Assembly: GCF_001402915.1 (NCBI RefSeq)
Contig: NZ_CP012945.1
Location: forward strand, 3,325,501 to 3,389,500
Source of the DNA: Devosia sp. A16
GTDB taxonomy: Bacteria > Pseudomonadota > Alphaproteobacteria > Rhizobiales > Devosiaceae
Direction: 5' to 3'
Length of the DNA stretch: 64,000 nucleotides
Shown here one piece after another: positions 18,665-28,128 of this stretch; the first letter of the stretch is position 1, and the number at the start of each line of letters is the position of its first letter. The translations under genes were made by a program, and so were the position numbers. Under the pieces are notes generated by a model. It did no database searches and was not told the DNA's origin. It was given only the letters and a program-made list of their open reading frames with translations.

Positions 18665-19596
18665 CAGATGACCCCCGACGCGCCGATCACGGCGGTCGAA
18701 TAGACATCGCCCGGGGTCAGCACCAGGCTGAGCCCGAAGCGGATGGCGACGGCGAGGACGAGGATGGCGAGGAGCGCGCGCAGTTGCTCGCCGCGCAGGT
18801 ACTTGCCGGCCGAGGCGCCGAACTGCGCCCCTACCGTACCGCCCACCATCAGGCAGAAGGCGAGCAGGATATCGACGCTCTGGCTGGAAACGGCATGCAG
18901 GATCGTCGTCGCCGCCATCATCGCCACCACCTGCAGCAGCGAGGTGCCGATCACCATGTTGCCGGGCATGCGCAGGATGTAGACCAGCGCCGGCACCAGG
19001 ATGAAGCCGCCGCCGATGCCGAGCAGCGAGCCGACGAAGCCGATCGCGACGCCCAGCGTCAGCACCGGGATCACCGAAATATAGAGCCGCGACTTCTTGA
19101 ACCTGACGCGCCAGGGCAGGCCGTGGAACCAGTTGTGCTGGTTGGGCAGCTTCTCCCGCACCACGATGCCGGCGCGCCGCTTCATGATGGCGCGCCCGGC
19201 CTCGATCAACATCAGGGTGCCGACGAAGCCGAGCAGGATCAGGAAGCCGAGCGAAATGACGAGGTCGAGCTGGCCCGCGGCGCGCAGCACCTGGAAGGTG
19301 GCGACCCCGCCGAATGCACCCAGGACGCCGGAAAGCACCAGGTACAGCGCCATATGCAGGTCGATCTGCCCGCGTCGGTAGTAGCTGAGCGCCCCCGAGG
19401 TCGAGGCCGCCACCACCTGCCCGGTCACCGAAGCCACCGCTACCGAGGAGGGGACGCCCGAAAAGATCAGCAGCGGCGTGAGCAGGAAGCCGCCGCCCAC
19501 CCCGAACAGCCCCGACAGGAACCCGACCGCTCCCCCGATCCCCACCAGGAAGAACAGGTTCATCGAAAGCTCGGCGATCGGCAGATAGACCTGCAC
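18664..19596 (-). CDS. Sulfite exporter TauE/SafE (TSUP) family transporter
   Basis: 310-residue membrane protein with about eight helices. GGAVGFLSGLFGVGGGFLLTP and IGFVGSLLGIGGGFILVPAL are the two copies of the glycine-rich TSUP signature, one per half. Family members move small anions of sulfur compounds or organosulfonates; the substrate here is not readable. First gene of an operon with the TIGR02186 protein. The 162 bp between it and rsgA show no gene. Confidence 0.9.
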   Translation of the reverse strand: MQVYLPIAELSMNLFFLVGIGGAVGFLSGLFGVGGGFLLTPLLIFSGVPSSVAVASVTGQVVAASTSGALSYYRRGQIDLHMALYLVLSGVLGAFGGVATFQVLRAAGQLDLVISLGFLILLGFVGTLMLIEAGRAIMKRRAGIVVREKLPNQHNWFHGLPWRVRFKKSRLYISVIPVLTLGVAIGFVGSLLGIGGGFILVPALVYILRMPGNMVIGTSLLQVVAMMAATTILHAVSSQSVDILLAFCLMVGGTVGAQFGASAGKYLRGEQLRALLAILVLAVAIRFGLSLVLTPGDVYSTAVIGASGVI

Positions 19597-19758
19597 GTGA
19601 GGCGTCCAATAGCACTAGGGCATTCCCGAGGCTCTAGCGTGGGGCCGCGACGGAAATGCGACGGTTTTTCGCGAAATGCCACCGAGCATTAGCAGCAAAG
19701 TGCAAAGGCGAGGTTAGCCTACCGGGTGGGTCGGGATTGGGAGGGCGACGGCGCCCTC

Positions 19759-20832
19759 TCACTCCAGCCGCTTGCGGAACTTCATCTCGGCACGATGCAT
19801 CTTGAAGCGCTGCAGCCGGAGCTTGCGGCTTTCAGCATGCGCCTTCGGGTCCTCCTTGCCATGCTGGAACTCCAGCTCACGCTGCAGCTTGCCATAGGCG
19901 CGCCAGCGCGACGCATCGAGCGTACCGTTCGCCAGCGCCTCGACGATTGCGCAGCCCGGCTCGCTGTCATGTCCGCAGTCCCGGAAGCGGCATTGCGCCG
20001 CCAGCGCCTCGATATCGGCAAAGGCGGCAGACATGCCCTCGCTCGCATCCCACAGCCCGAGTTCGCGCATCCCGGGCGTATCGAGGATCAGCGCCCCCGA
20101 GGGCAGCAGCACCAGTTCCCGGTGCGTCGTAGTGTGACGGCCACGCGCATCATCCTCGCGGATCGCCTGCGTCGCCATCTGCTGCCGGCCGGCCAGGGCA
20201 TTGACCAGCGTCGACTTGCCGACGCCCGAACTGCCGAGCAGCACCGCGGTGCGTCCCGGCTGCAGGTAGCCGCGCAAGGCCTCGAGGCCGTCCCCGGTCA
20301 GCGCCGACACGGCGAGCACCGGAGCGCCCATCGCCACTGCCTCGATCTCGGCCAGCCGGGCGGCGGCGTCGCTGCTCATATCGGCCTTGGTCAGCACCAC
20401 CACCGGTGCGGCCCCGCTCTCCCAGGCGGTGGCGAGATAGCGTTCGATGCGGCGGGCATTGAGATCGGCATTCATCGACGCGGCAAGCAGCGCCACGTCG
20501 ACGTTGACGGCGACCACCTGACCGCGCGGGGCGCCCGGGCCGCTGGCGCGACGGGTGAAGATGCTGCTGCGGGGCAGCACATGCTGAATGGAGGCGCTCC
20601 CCTCGCCGGGGCGCGCCAGCACCGCGACCCAGTCGCCGGTGACGGGAAGCGCCCCGTCCTCGGCGTCGTGGGCAAGCCTGCCCGCCAACGTGGCGGTTAG
20701 TTCGCCGAGCTCGGTGACGATCTCATAGAGACCGCGCTGCTGGACCATCACCCGCCCCGGGAGTAACCCCTGGGCGGCATGGGCGGTGAATTGCTGCTGA
20801 AGCGCATCGCTCCAGCCGAATTGTTCGAGCAA
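19759..20832 (-). CDS. rsgA: Ribosome small subunit-dependent GTPase A
   Basis: 357 residues. A circularly permuted GTPase that helps mature the 30S subunit. The G4 motif (LTKAD, about residue 147) precedes the G1 P-loop (GSSGVGKSTLVN, about 196-207), and LILDTPGMRELG is G3. The zinc-binding C-terminal element reads CRFRDCGHDSEPGC at about 280-295. An OB-fold precedes the GTPase domain. The start is TTG 20832 with AAGGA upstream. The leader holds a short 14-codon open frame with a strong ribosome-binding site, annotated separately. Confidence 0.95.
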   Translation of the reverse strand: MLEQFGWSDALQQQFTAHAAQGLLPGRVMVQQRGLYEIVTELGELTATLAGRLAHDAEDGALPVTGDWVAVLARPGEGSASIQHVLPRSSIFTRRASGPGAPRGQVVAVNVDVALLAASMNADLNARRIERYLATAWESGAAPVVVLTKADMSSDAAARLAEIEAVAMGAPVLAVSALTGDGLEALRGYLQPGRTAVLLGSSGVGKSTLVNALAGRQQMATQAIREDDARGRHTTTHRELVLLPSGALILDTPGMRELGLWDASEGMSAAFADIEALAAQCRFRDCGHDSEPGCAIVEALANGTLDASRWRAYGKLQRELEFQHGKEDPKAHAESRKLRLQRFKMHRAEMKFRKRLE

Positions 20833-20892
20833 GATGGAATTCCTTGGATCAGGGCCATGAAGGCGCCAGCCGGAATCCCTGGTGTGCGGATG

Positions 20893-20937
20893 CTACGCGG
20901 CGGCGCGACGGAGGACGTTTCCCACAATGTCAGTCAT
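20893..20937 (-). CDS. Candidate 14-residue leader peptide upstream of rsgA
   Basis: A 14-codon frame, MTDIVGNVLRRAAA, with TAG stop, preceded by the strong ribosome-binding site GAGAGGAGG about 7 bases before the ATG. It ends 60 bp before the rsgA start on the same strand. Such short well-initiated frames often regulate the downstream gene through translation-dependent folding. No homologue is known to me and no attenuator structure was established. Confidence 0.45.
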   Translation of the reverse strand: MTDIVGNVLRRAAA

Positions 20938-21010
20938 TGCACGCCTCCTCTCTGTTCCGCAGGCGACGGGAAGCTAGTCCCCGTCGCGCGCCGTGTCAAC
21001 GCGTCCCGGT

Positions 21011-21991
21011 TCAGGCGCGCAGCGCCGCGCCGAAGCGGTCGCGATAGGCGCTGGCCGAGAGCCCGGTGACCTTCTGGAAGACCCTCCGGAAGGCGGAGGG
21101 ATCCTTGTAGCCGACGTTCCAGGCGATGCGTTCCACGGTGTCGCGGCTGAACTCCAGCCGCTCGCGCGCCAGCGCGATGCGCAACGCCTGCACATACTCC
21201 GTCGGTCTCAGCCCCGTGGCCTTGTGGAAGCGGCGGAGAAAGGTGCGTGTCTCGAGCCCGGCTCGTTCTGCCAGGTCCGGAACATTGATCTCCTCGCTCC
21301 GGTGCGCCTGCAACCAGTGCTGCACCTTGAGCACGGCGTCGTCGCCATGCGCCAGGCGCGGCGCAAAGGTCGAGTAGTGGCGCTGTTCGCGGCCGGCCGG
21401 GTCGACGAGGAGAAACTTCGCGGCGTCGCCCATCACCGTGGGGCCGAGCACGCGATGGATGAGCCGCAGCCCGAGATCGGTCCAGGCCAGCATGCCACCC
21501 GCCGTGATGATATCGCCGTCCTCGACGATGATGTCGCCGGGGCTGACCTCGACATCGGGAAAGGCAGCAGCGAAGGCTTCGGCGTAAAGCCAGTGCGTCG
21601 TCGCCCGCCGGCCGGACAGCAGCCCGGTATATCCCAGCATGAAGGCACCGCCACAGATCGAGGCGATGGTGGCGCCGGTGCCGTGGCGCTCGCGCAGCCA
21701 GCCGACGAAATCGCTCGCCTCGTCGGCGGTCAGCGGGTCGGCCAGCCGGCCGGGGATGACGATGTACTCGGGTCGACCGCCCCCGGGATCGCTGTCGTAA
21801 CTGCGGGCGAAGCCGCTTTCGCCCATCTGCCAGTGGCTGATGCGGATGCGGTCGCCGCCGCCATGCTGGCGGGCGTAGTCGTTGGCAACCTGGAAGGCAT
21901 CGGTCAGTCCATGCACCGAGGCCATGGCGCAACCAGGATAGAGCAGCAGGCCGATTTCGGTGTGCCTGACCGCGTCCGTCGTCTTTGTCAC
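21011..21991 (-). CDS. GlxA family transcriptional regulator (DJ-1/PfpI-like plus AraC HTH)
   Basis: 326 residues. The N-terminal amidotransferase-like domain includes SICGGAFMLGYTGLLSGRRA, with the nucleophile-elbow cysteine. The C-terminal AraC-type DNA-binding domain spans about the last 100 residues (VPDLAERAGLETRTFLRRFH and IAWNVGYKDPSAFRRVF). GTG 21991 was chosen because GGAG lies at the right distance and homologues are about this long; a longer frame to 22141 runs over the divergent hydrolase gene. Divergent from that hydrolase by 109 bp, which it may control. Confidence 0.85.
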   Translation of the reverse strand: MTKTTDAVRHTEIGLLLYPGCAMASVHGLTDAFQVANDYARQHGGGDRIRISHWQMGESGFARSYDSDPGGGRPEYIVIPGRLADPLTADEASDFVGWLRERHGTGATIASICGGAFMLGYTGLLSGRRATTHWLYAEAFAAAFPDVEVSPGDIIVEDGDIITAGGMLAWTDLGLRLIHRVLGPTVMGDAAKFLLVDPAGREQRHYSTFAPRLAHGDDAVLKVQHWLQAHRSEEINVPDLAERAGLETRTFLRRFHKATGLRPTEYVQALRIALARERLEFSRDTVERIAWNVGYKDPSAFRRVFQKVTGLSASAYRDRFGAALRA

Positions 21992-22100
21992 TTCTGGCTC
22001 CGACAATGTCAGTTGCGGCAATCGTCGCCGATCTGGGCGCAGCTTAGGGTCATCACATCGCGGCGGACAAGGGTTCGTCGGAACCAAGGAGTGACCCAAA

Positions 22101-22898
22101 ATGACCAAGACCATCGTTCTGATCCACGGCGCCTGGCTCAACAGCCTCAGCTGGGAAAATGTGAAGGCCCGCTACGAAGCCAAGGGCTACACCGTGCTCA
22201 CCCCCGACTGGCCGTTCGATGATCGTGCTCCCTCGGCACTGCGGGCCAACCCGGCTCCGGAGCTGGCCAAGACCGGCCAGCGCGAGATTGTCGACCACCT
22301 CGACAGGATCATCCGCGCTTTGCCGGAACAGCCGATCCTGATCGGGCATTCGCTCGGCGGCGTCTTCGTGCAGCAGTTGCTGGCCCGCGGCCTTGGGGTC
22401 TCGGGCGTCGCCATCGACCCCGCTCCCACTCCCGGCGTACCTCTTGGCCGTGAGGCCATCGTCTCGGCGCTGCCGGTGTTCGGCGACCTGCTCAGCTGGA
22501 ACAAGGTCAAGCGGATGTCACTGAAGTTCTTCTCGACGCGCTTTGCCCAGACCGAACCCAACCCGCAGGAAAAGTACGAGCGCTACATCGTGCCGACCCC
22601 CGGCAAGGTCTATTGGGACGGTGTGATCAACCCGATGCTGATCGATTGGTCGAAGCAGAACCGCGCGCCACTGCTGCTCATCGGCGGCGGCAAGGACCTG
22701 ATCGCCGATGCTTCGATGACCGAAGCCATCTACCGCAAGCAGAAGCAGGCCGCTTCGACGACCGAACTGAAGATCTTCGAGGATCGTTCGCACTGGACCT
22801 TGATGGACAAGGGCTGGGAAGCTGTTGCCGATCTCGCCCTCAACTGGGCCGTCGAGCACGCCACCGACAAGCGTCCCGCGCTGCGGTTGGCGGCATGA
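22101..22898 (+). CDS. Alpha/beta hydrolase
   Basis: 265 residues. IVLIHGAWLNSLSWE gives the oxyanion-hole HG motif, LIGHSLGG the nucleophile elbow (Ser), IGGGKDLIAD the acid region, and FEDRSHWTLMD the catalytic histidine. These form a complete alpha/beta-hydrolase triad. No signal peptide, so cytosolic. The substrate is unknown; the fold includes esterases and non-heme haloperoxidase-like enzymes. ATG 22101 has AAGGAGTG upstream. Followed by a clear terminator, so it is monocistronic, probably under the divergent GlxA-type regulator. Confidence 0.85.
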   Translation: MTKTIVLIHGAWLNSLSWENVKARYEAKGYTVLTPDWPFDDRAPSALRANPAPELAKTGQREIVDHLDRIIRALPEQPILIGHSLGGVFVQQLLARGLGVSGVAIDPAPTPGVPLGREAIVSALPVFGDLLSWNKVKRMSLKFFSTRFAQTEPNPQEKYERYIVPTPGKVYWDGVINPMLIDWSKQNRAPLLLIGGGKDLIADASMTEAIYRKQKQAASTTELKIFEDRSHWTLMDKGWEAVADLALNWAVEHATDKRPALRLAA

Positions 22899-22949
22899 AT
22901 GGCCACATTGCCGGTCCCGACGCCAAAGGGGTTGGGACCGGTTCGTTCC

Positions 22950-22984
22950 AAAGTCCGCTTCGGCTCGAAGCGGACTTTTGTTTT
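22950..22984 (+). terminator. Rho-independent terminator after the alpha/beta hydrolase
   Basis: An 11-bp perfect stem (AAGTCCGCTTC at 22951-22961 and its complement at 22967-22977) with loop GGCTC, followed by TTGTTTT. A textbook intrinsic terminator 50 bp after the stop codon. Confidence 0.85.
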
Positions 22985-23011
22985 GATATGAGCTCACCCT
23001 GCCCACGGGCC

Positions 23012-23173
23012 GTCATCCCGACGAAAGTCGGGACCCACTGCTCGGTTGGCTTGGCGCGAACCGCGCTGGTCGCGCCGTACCCACCGGGTCATTCCCGCGA
23101 AAGCGGGAACCTCTGTTTTCTTGGCCTTGGCACGATCGCAAACCGACGTCCCCGCTTTCGCGGGGATGACACC
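23012..23173. repeat. Palindromic intergenic repeat cluster, family B (three units)
   Basis: Three units occur at about 23012-23040, 23088-23114 and 23148-23173. Each is built on GTCAT(C/T)CCCG-CGAAAG-CGGGAACC, the third inverted. The remainder of 22985-23290 shows no gene. The same unit recurs at 30523 and 35231. It is of the type often seen scattered between genes in Hyphomicrobiales. Confidence 0.75.
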
Positions 23174-23290
23174 GAGCTTGGGCCCTTTCTCGTGCACCGT
23201 TGGCCGTCCGTGAGCAGTGTATCCCTACTTGGCGCGTAGAGGTTTTGCCGGGTTGACGGCGGCGGGGACACCCAGACTGTCGCCCACCAC

Positions 23291-26200
23291 CTACACAGGC
23301 TGGCTGCCCAGCACCGCCAGCAGCCGCGGGTTGATTTCGCCGCTCTCGCTCATCCCGGTGGAGCGTTCGAAGACCCTGATGGCCTCTGCAGTCTTGGGGC
23401 CGGCGACGCCGTCGGGCGTGCCGACATCGAAGCCGAGCTGATGCAGCGCCATCTGCACACCCTTGACCACCTTGAGGGTGGTGATCGGCGCGCCGGGGTC
23501 GAACTTGTCGCTCCAGGTGCCGATCGGCGCGAAATTGGCGACGAAATCGATCGGTTGCGGCTGGAACGCCGCGACTTCCGCGGTCATCTTCTGCACCGTC
23601 GCCGCGTCGAGCGAGGCTGCGATGTCGTCGCGTGACTTGGCCGCGTCCTTGTCGCCCTTGTTGGCGGCGAGGCTGAACCATTTGAACGAGGCCGCGAGGT
23701 CCTGTTTGACGCCCAGCCCGCGGGCATAAAGCATGCCCAGGTTGAACTGGCTGTCTTTCATGCCGCGGCTCGCCGCTTCCTCGAACCACTTGGCGGCGGC
23801 ATCGAACTGCTGTGTGCCGAGCCCGCCGCCGGCATAGAGCGCCGCGAGGTTGTGCATCGCCATGCGGTTGCCGGCCTCGGCGGCCTGCTGGTACCACAGC
23901 CGCGCCTGCGCGAGATCCCGGTCCACGCCGCGACCGTTCTCGTAGAGGTTGCCGAGCCGGTACTGCGCCGGGGCGAAGCCTTGGCCGGCCGCCCGCTCGT
24001 ACCAGATCGCGGCGGCCTTCAGGTCCTGCGGCACGGCGCGACCTTCCATATAGATCGCCGCCACCTCGAACTGCGCGCGCACGTCGCCATTGGCGGCGGC
24101 GGCCAACAGGGGCTCCGGGCCGAGCGTCGCCGGCGGACGGTCGAACTTTACCGGGCTCTCCATACTGTCGGCCAGCGGTGCGACCGTGTCGCTGAGGCTG
24201 GCGAGTACCGCGGGGGACTTCGTCGTATCTCCGGCGGGCGCTTTCGCCGCCAGATCCGTCGCCGCCTCGAAGGCTTGCGGCATCTTCGGCGCTTCGGCGG
24301 ACGCGACGAATTTCTGCGGCGTCGGGTTGCCGATCGAGGCCGTGGTCAGTTTGTCGATCGCCGGCAGGACGCGCGGCGCGCCGGGCGCCACCGTCCGCGC
24401 CTCAAACCCCTGTTCAGCCAACGGCACCGGCGCCAGCGCCGCATCTCCGACATCCCGTGCGGCCTCGGTTGCGGGCGCCGGTGCATCGGCGTCCGCGGGC
24501 TTCAGCCGCTGGTTGACCAGGTTGATGGTGAGGCAGGCGAGGGCCACAACGCTGGCGGCGAGCAGGATCGGCCGCTTGTGACGGAGCAGGAAGCTTTGGG
24601 GTTTCGCCACCGCGTCGTCGGCCGGCGGGCTGGTGTCCTCGGCGCCCAGCGCCAAGAGGCTCGGTGCGGCGGGCGATGCCGGCTCGTCGGCCTGCCAGCG
24701 GCTCGCCGGTTCCTTGTCGCCGGCCAATTGGCGCGCACCTTTCGCCTTGAACAGCCCGAACGGCAGACCGCTCCTTGCGCCGTCATCGTTCTGTCCAGCG
24801 GCCTTGGCGACGCTCGCCGCCTTGTTGCCGACGAGCTTTTCCGCCTTCACCGGCGGCTTGTCCTCGCTGGGCCTGACCGGCAGCGTCGCCGACCCCGGGG
24901 CGACCGCCGGAGCGTCGCTTCGCGTCGCCTGGAAGCGCGCAAACGCCTTGCCGATCAGCGATCCACCGGCTGCCGAAGTTGGTTCCGCCTTGCCGGCGGC
25001 AGCCTGGCGTGCGGCGCGGCGATGCGCCTCGATGAAGGTGTTGCGGTTCGGCATCGGCGGCTCATCCGCCGGTGCCGCGGCGCTTCGCACCTCGGGCGCG
25101 GGGCTCGCCACGAACACCTCCTCGGCCGGCAGGTCGAGGCTGGATTTCGGCTGCGGCGGGCGCTCGGCGAGGCTCGGATCGAACACCGGCTTCACCCGGG
25201 CTTCGGTGATCTCCAGCGAGGGGATTGGCGCCTGCGGCAGTCCGCCTGCCGGCTCGGCATGACGCAGGCGTGGGCCGTTCTTGGCTTCGAGCGCCGCCTG
25301 CAGCGGGTTCGGGTCGCCGAACGGCTTGTCGACCAGCGGTGCATCGACACTCGGATCGGCCGGCATGCTGTCGTCGAGATCGACCGGCTGCGGCCGCGAC
25401 GGCGGCTCATCTTCGAACGACAGGTTGTCGAGCAGCGGCGCAATCGGATCGGCGGGTTCGCTCGCCTTCGAAGTCGCGGCGGCCGCGGGCTTCGGCTCGA
25501 GCTTTGCTACCGGAGCCTCCGGCAACGTCGCATGGCCGGCCGCTGCCGCGCCCGGCGCCGCCGCCTTGGCCTCCAGCGACGCCTCGAGCCGCTGCAGGCG
25601 TTCGTTGACCTCGCGGATCGTCGCGTCGAGGGCAATGGTTTCTTCGGCGGGCTTTTCCCTGGCGGCAGCCTTCATCGCCTGGCTGACGCGCTTTTCGATC
25701 TCGGCATAGCCGGCTTCGTCGAGACCGGTCTTCGCCGGCTGGTCGAGCTGCCGCATCGCGTCGGAGGTGCGGCTCGCCACCAGGTCGGCCAACTGTTCGA
25801 AGTCGGGCGTTTCGGCCGGCGCCGGCGCGTAGAGCTTGGCGAGGCCGGTCAACTGCTCGCCGGTCTGGTCCATGCGTGCCACCAGTTGGCGCACCTGCGC
25901 CTCAAGCTGGCCGATGCTCAGGTCGGCCGGCCGGTCGCCGACCCGGTCCGTCAGCACCTCGAGCTGCTGCTCGAGCGCGGCAAAGCGCGGCTCCAGCGCA
26001 CCCATCACGGTATCGCGCAGGGCTTCCATATCGAGCTTCAACTCGCCGACTTCGGCGCTCCGCACCTCGATGTCCGATATCCTGACGTTCAGCGCGTCGA
26101 TCAGCTCGATGAGCCCCTGCGGCTGTTGCGGCTGCCGCACTGCCTGGGCCACCCGCCCCAGTTCCTGGGTGATCTTTTCGAGTTCGGCCGGCGGCATGGC

Positions 26201-27211
26201 CATCGCCCGCTCGATCGCATCGACCCGGTCATAGATGTTGCGGACGCCATTCTCGATGGCGCCCATCGCTTCCTTGAGGCCATCCCTGGGGCTCTCGACC
26301 CGGTTGGCGTACTGCACCTGCAGGTCGGCGAGCCGGCCGACCGTCGCGCTCACGTCATCGAGGCGCGCCGTCATGCCGCTCACGTCCGAGCGGTCGGCAT
26401 AGTGCTTCTGCAGTTCGGCCAGTGTCGCGACCGTGGCGCTGACGTCGTCGAGACGGGCATTGAGCCCGCTGGCGTCGAAGCGCTCGCTATAGTGCTTCTG
26501 CAGGTCGGCCAGCTTGCCCACCGTTCTCGACACGTCGTCGAGGCGCTGGTTCAACGCCGTCATGTCGAGCTTGGGGCCTTCGGCGACCAGCTTGGCCAGC
26601 CCGGCAATATGCGCTTCGAGCCGCTTGACCTGTCCGGTTTCGCCCACTGCGCCGGCCAGGAGCTCGACCACATGGCTGAGCTGGCCCACCTGCTCGGCAA
26701 TCTCCCGCACATTGGCGGTCTGCCCCTTGGCCTGCAGCTTGAGTTCGCCTTCGAGCCGCTCGAGCCGGGCTGAGATCCCGCCCACTGCTTCGGCCAATTC
26801 GTCGAATTGCGGCGCCGATGGCTGCGCCGGATGCGGCGCCGGCGCCTGAGGGGCAGGGACCGCGCCGCCGAAATGCCGCGAACGGATCTGCTGGATCGCC
26901 GATTCGAGCGTGTCGCGCGGATTGACCGGCGCTACCGGCTCGTCGCGGTCGGAGAACTTGTCGATCGCCCGCTGCACCGAGCGCAGGGCTTCGCGATGGC
27001 GCGTGTCGGGCTCGGCTTCCGTCACCTGGTGCCTGAGGTCGCGCATCCGCTCCGCCAGGCCCTGGTAGGTTGGCTCGGGCCGCGTCGAGCGCGCCACCTG
27101 GGTTTCGACCTGATCGAGCAGCGCCACCAGCTCGCCGCGCAGTTCCTGCCATTCGCCGGACCCTGGCTGGCCGTAGTCTTGCGTCTGGAACGTGGACGTC
27201 GCGCGGGCCAT
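23291..27211 (-). CDS. Large PodJ-like coiled-coil, SEL1-repeat and peptidoglycan-binding protein
   Basis: 1306 residues. The N-terminal half (about 1-560) is cytoplasmic with long coiled coils rich in Leu/Ala/Asp/Glu and near-identical repeats around LNARLDDVSATVATLAEL. An acidic, proline-rich disordered region follows, then a single membrane helix at about 883-905 (PILLAASVVALACLTINLV). The periplasmic part has four SEL1 repeats (about 1044-1195, for example AAIWYERAAGQGFAPAQY) and a C-terminal peptidoglycan-binding domain (MALHQLGFDVGTPDGVAGPK). This is the layout of alphaproteobacterial PodJ-type polar scaffolds. I chose ATG 27211. Confidence 0.85.
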   Translation of the reverse strand: MARATSTFQTQDYGQPGSGEWQELRGELVALLDQVETQVARSTRPEPTYQGLAERMRDLRHQVTEAEPDTRHREALRSVQRAIDKFSDRDEPVAPVNPRDTLESAIQQIRSRHFGGAVPAPQAPAPHPAQPSAPQFDELAEAVGGISARLERLEGELKLQAKGQTANVREIAEQVGQLSHVVELLAGAVGETGQVKRLEAHIAGLAKLVAEGPKLDMTALNQRLDDVSRTVGKLADLQKHYSERFDASGLNARLDDVSATVATLAELQKHYADRSDVSGMTARLDDVSATVGRLADLQVQYANRVESPRDGLKEAMGAIENGVRNIYDRVDAIERAMAMPPAELEKITQELGRVAQAVRQPQQPQGLIELIDALNVRISDIEVRSAEVGELKLDMEALRDTVMGALEPRFAALEQQLEVLTDRVGDRPADLSIGQLEAQVRQLVARMDQTGEQLTGLAKLYAPAPAETPDFEQLADLVASRTSDAMRQLDQPAKTGLDEAGYAEIEKRVSQAMKAAAREKPAEETIALDATIREVNERLQRLEASLEAKAAAPGAAAAGHATLPEAPVAKLEPKPAAAATSKASEPADPIAPLLDNLSFEDEPPSRPQPVDLDDSMPADPSVDAPLVDKPFGDPNPLQAALEAKNGPRLRHAEPAGGLPQAPIPSLEITEARVKPVFDPSLAERPPQPKSSLDLPAEEVFVASPAPEVRSAAAPADEPPMPNRNTFIEAHRRAARQAAAGKAEPTSAAGGSLIGKAFARFQATRSDAPAVAPGSATLPVRPSEDKPPVKAEKLVGNKAASVAKAAGQNDDGARSGLPFGLFKAKGARQLAGDKEPASRWQADEPASPAAPSLLALGAEDTSPPADDAVAKPQSFLLRHKRPILLAASVVALACLTINLVNQRLKPADADAPAPATEAARDVGDAALAPVPLAEQGFEARTVAPGAPRVLPAIDKLTTASIGNPTPQKFVASAEAPKMPQAFEAATDLAAKAPAGDTTKSPAVLASLSDTVAPLADSMESPVKFDRPPATLGPEPLLAAAANGDVRAQFEVAAIYMEGRAVPQDLKAAAIWYERAAGQGFAPAQYRLGNLYENGRGVDRDLAQARLWYQQAAEAGNRMAMHNLAALYAGGGLGTQQFDAAAKWFEEAASRGMKDSQFNLGMLYARGLGVKQDLAASFKWFSLAANKGDKDAAKSRDDIAASLDAATVQKMTAEVAAFQPQPIDFVANFAPIGTWSDKFDPGAPITTLKVVKGVQMALHQLGFDVGTPDGVAGPKTAEAIRVFERSTGMSESGEINPRLLAVLGSQPV

Positions 27212-27458
27212 CGGTTGATCCCAAGCACCTGAAACGGAATACCTCAGACCCAGTTCGGGCCATGAGCACCCGGTCACTCTTGGGAAAACATGGTAAAGAT
27301 GGAGTTAAGCCCAATCGCATTTTGCGAATCGGGGCGACTGGGCTGTGGAGAGGGCGCCGGCGGCCCGCCGTCAATCTCTGGTCCCACGCCCGTCTTAAGT
27401 GGGATACAAAAGCGGCAAGCCGCTTGTTAGTTAGGGCACCCAGGAGTGCACGCGTAAG

Positions 27459-28118
27459 ATGACCACCCGTCGCATCATCATTGTCGATGATCACCCGCTG
27501 TTCCGGGCCGCGTTGCGCCAGACGCTGTCGGGCGGCGATCCGTCGATCTCGGTCGAGGAAGCAGGCGATCTCACGGCTCTCAGCGCCGCGCTCGAGGCCG
27601 ATCGCGACTGCGACCTCGTGCTGCTCGATCTCAACATGCCCGGCGTGCGCGGCTTTTCCGGCCTGCTGCTGCTGCGCGCCCAGTATCCCGAAATCCCGGT
27701 CATGATCGTCACCGCCGTCGAGGATGGCGGCATCATCCGCCGCGCCTTCGAGCTCGGCGCCTCGGGGTACCTGCATAAATCGGTCGGCCCGGCCGACATC
27801 CGCCGCGCCATCGAGACCGTGCTGTCGGGCGAGGTGTTCGTGCCCGAGGGTATGGAGTTCCCCGCCGAGGACAACCAGTCGGCCCTGATGCGCCGCCTCG
27901 CCACGCTCACCCCGCAGCAGGTGCGCGTGCTGATGATGCTTTCCGACGGCTTGATGAACAAGCAGATCGCCTATGAGCTCTCGATCTCGGAGGCGACGGT
28001 CAAGGCGCATGTCTCGGCGATCCTCCAGAAACTCGACGTCGACAGCCGCACCCAGGCGGTGATCGCGGCATCGAAGATCGAAGAAGGCCAGTTCGACGAG
28101 TTGCTGTCGGGGGCCTGA
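27459..28118 (+). CDS. Two-component response regulator, NarL/LuxR type
   Basis: 219 residues. The receiver domain has acidic pocket D10-D11, phospho-acceptor D57 in VLLDLNMPG, and the lysine in GASGYLHKSVG. The LuxR-type helix-turn-helix is at about 150-210 (LTPQQVRVLMMLSDGLMNKQ). It is convergent, only 10 bp stop to stop, with a PAS-hybrid histidine kinase, which makes that kinase the likely partner. Hybrid kinase plus NarL-type regulator pairs of this sort (NahK/ErcS-like) act in redox or carbon-source control in other proteobacteria; the signal here is unknown. Confidence 0.9.
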   Translation: MTTRRIIIVDDHPLFRAALRQTLSGGDPSISVEEAGDLTALSAALEADRDCDLVLLDLNMPGVRGFSGLLLLRAQYPEIPVMIVTAVEDGGIIRRAFELGASGYLHKSVGPADIRRAIETVLSGEVFVPEGMEFPAEDNQSALMRRLATLTPQQVRVLMMLSDGLMNKQIAYELSISEATVKAHVSAILQKLDVDSRTQAVIAASKIEEGQFDELLSGA

Positions 28119-28128
28119 GCGCCTCGGC

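Noticed and set aside
23012-23173. Possible CRISPR-like array because of repeated hairpin units
   Set aside because: Only three units, unequal spacing, inverted orientation and copies elsewhere in the window; they are dispersed palindromic repeats.
23852-26773. 973-codon frame antisense to the PodJ-like gene
   Set aside because: The opposite strand encodes SEL1 repeats, coiled coil and a membrane helix; this frame has only Arg-rich low-complexity sequence.
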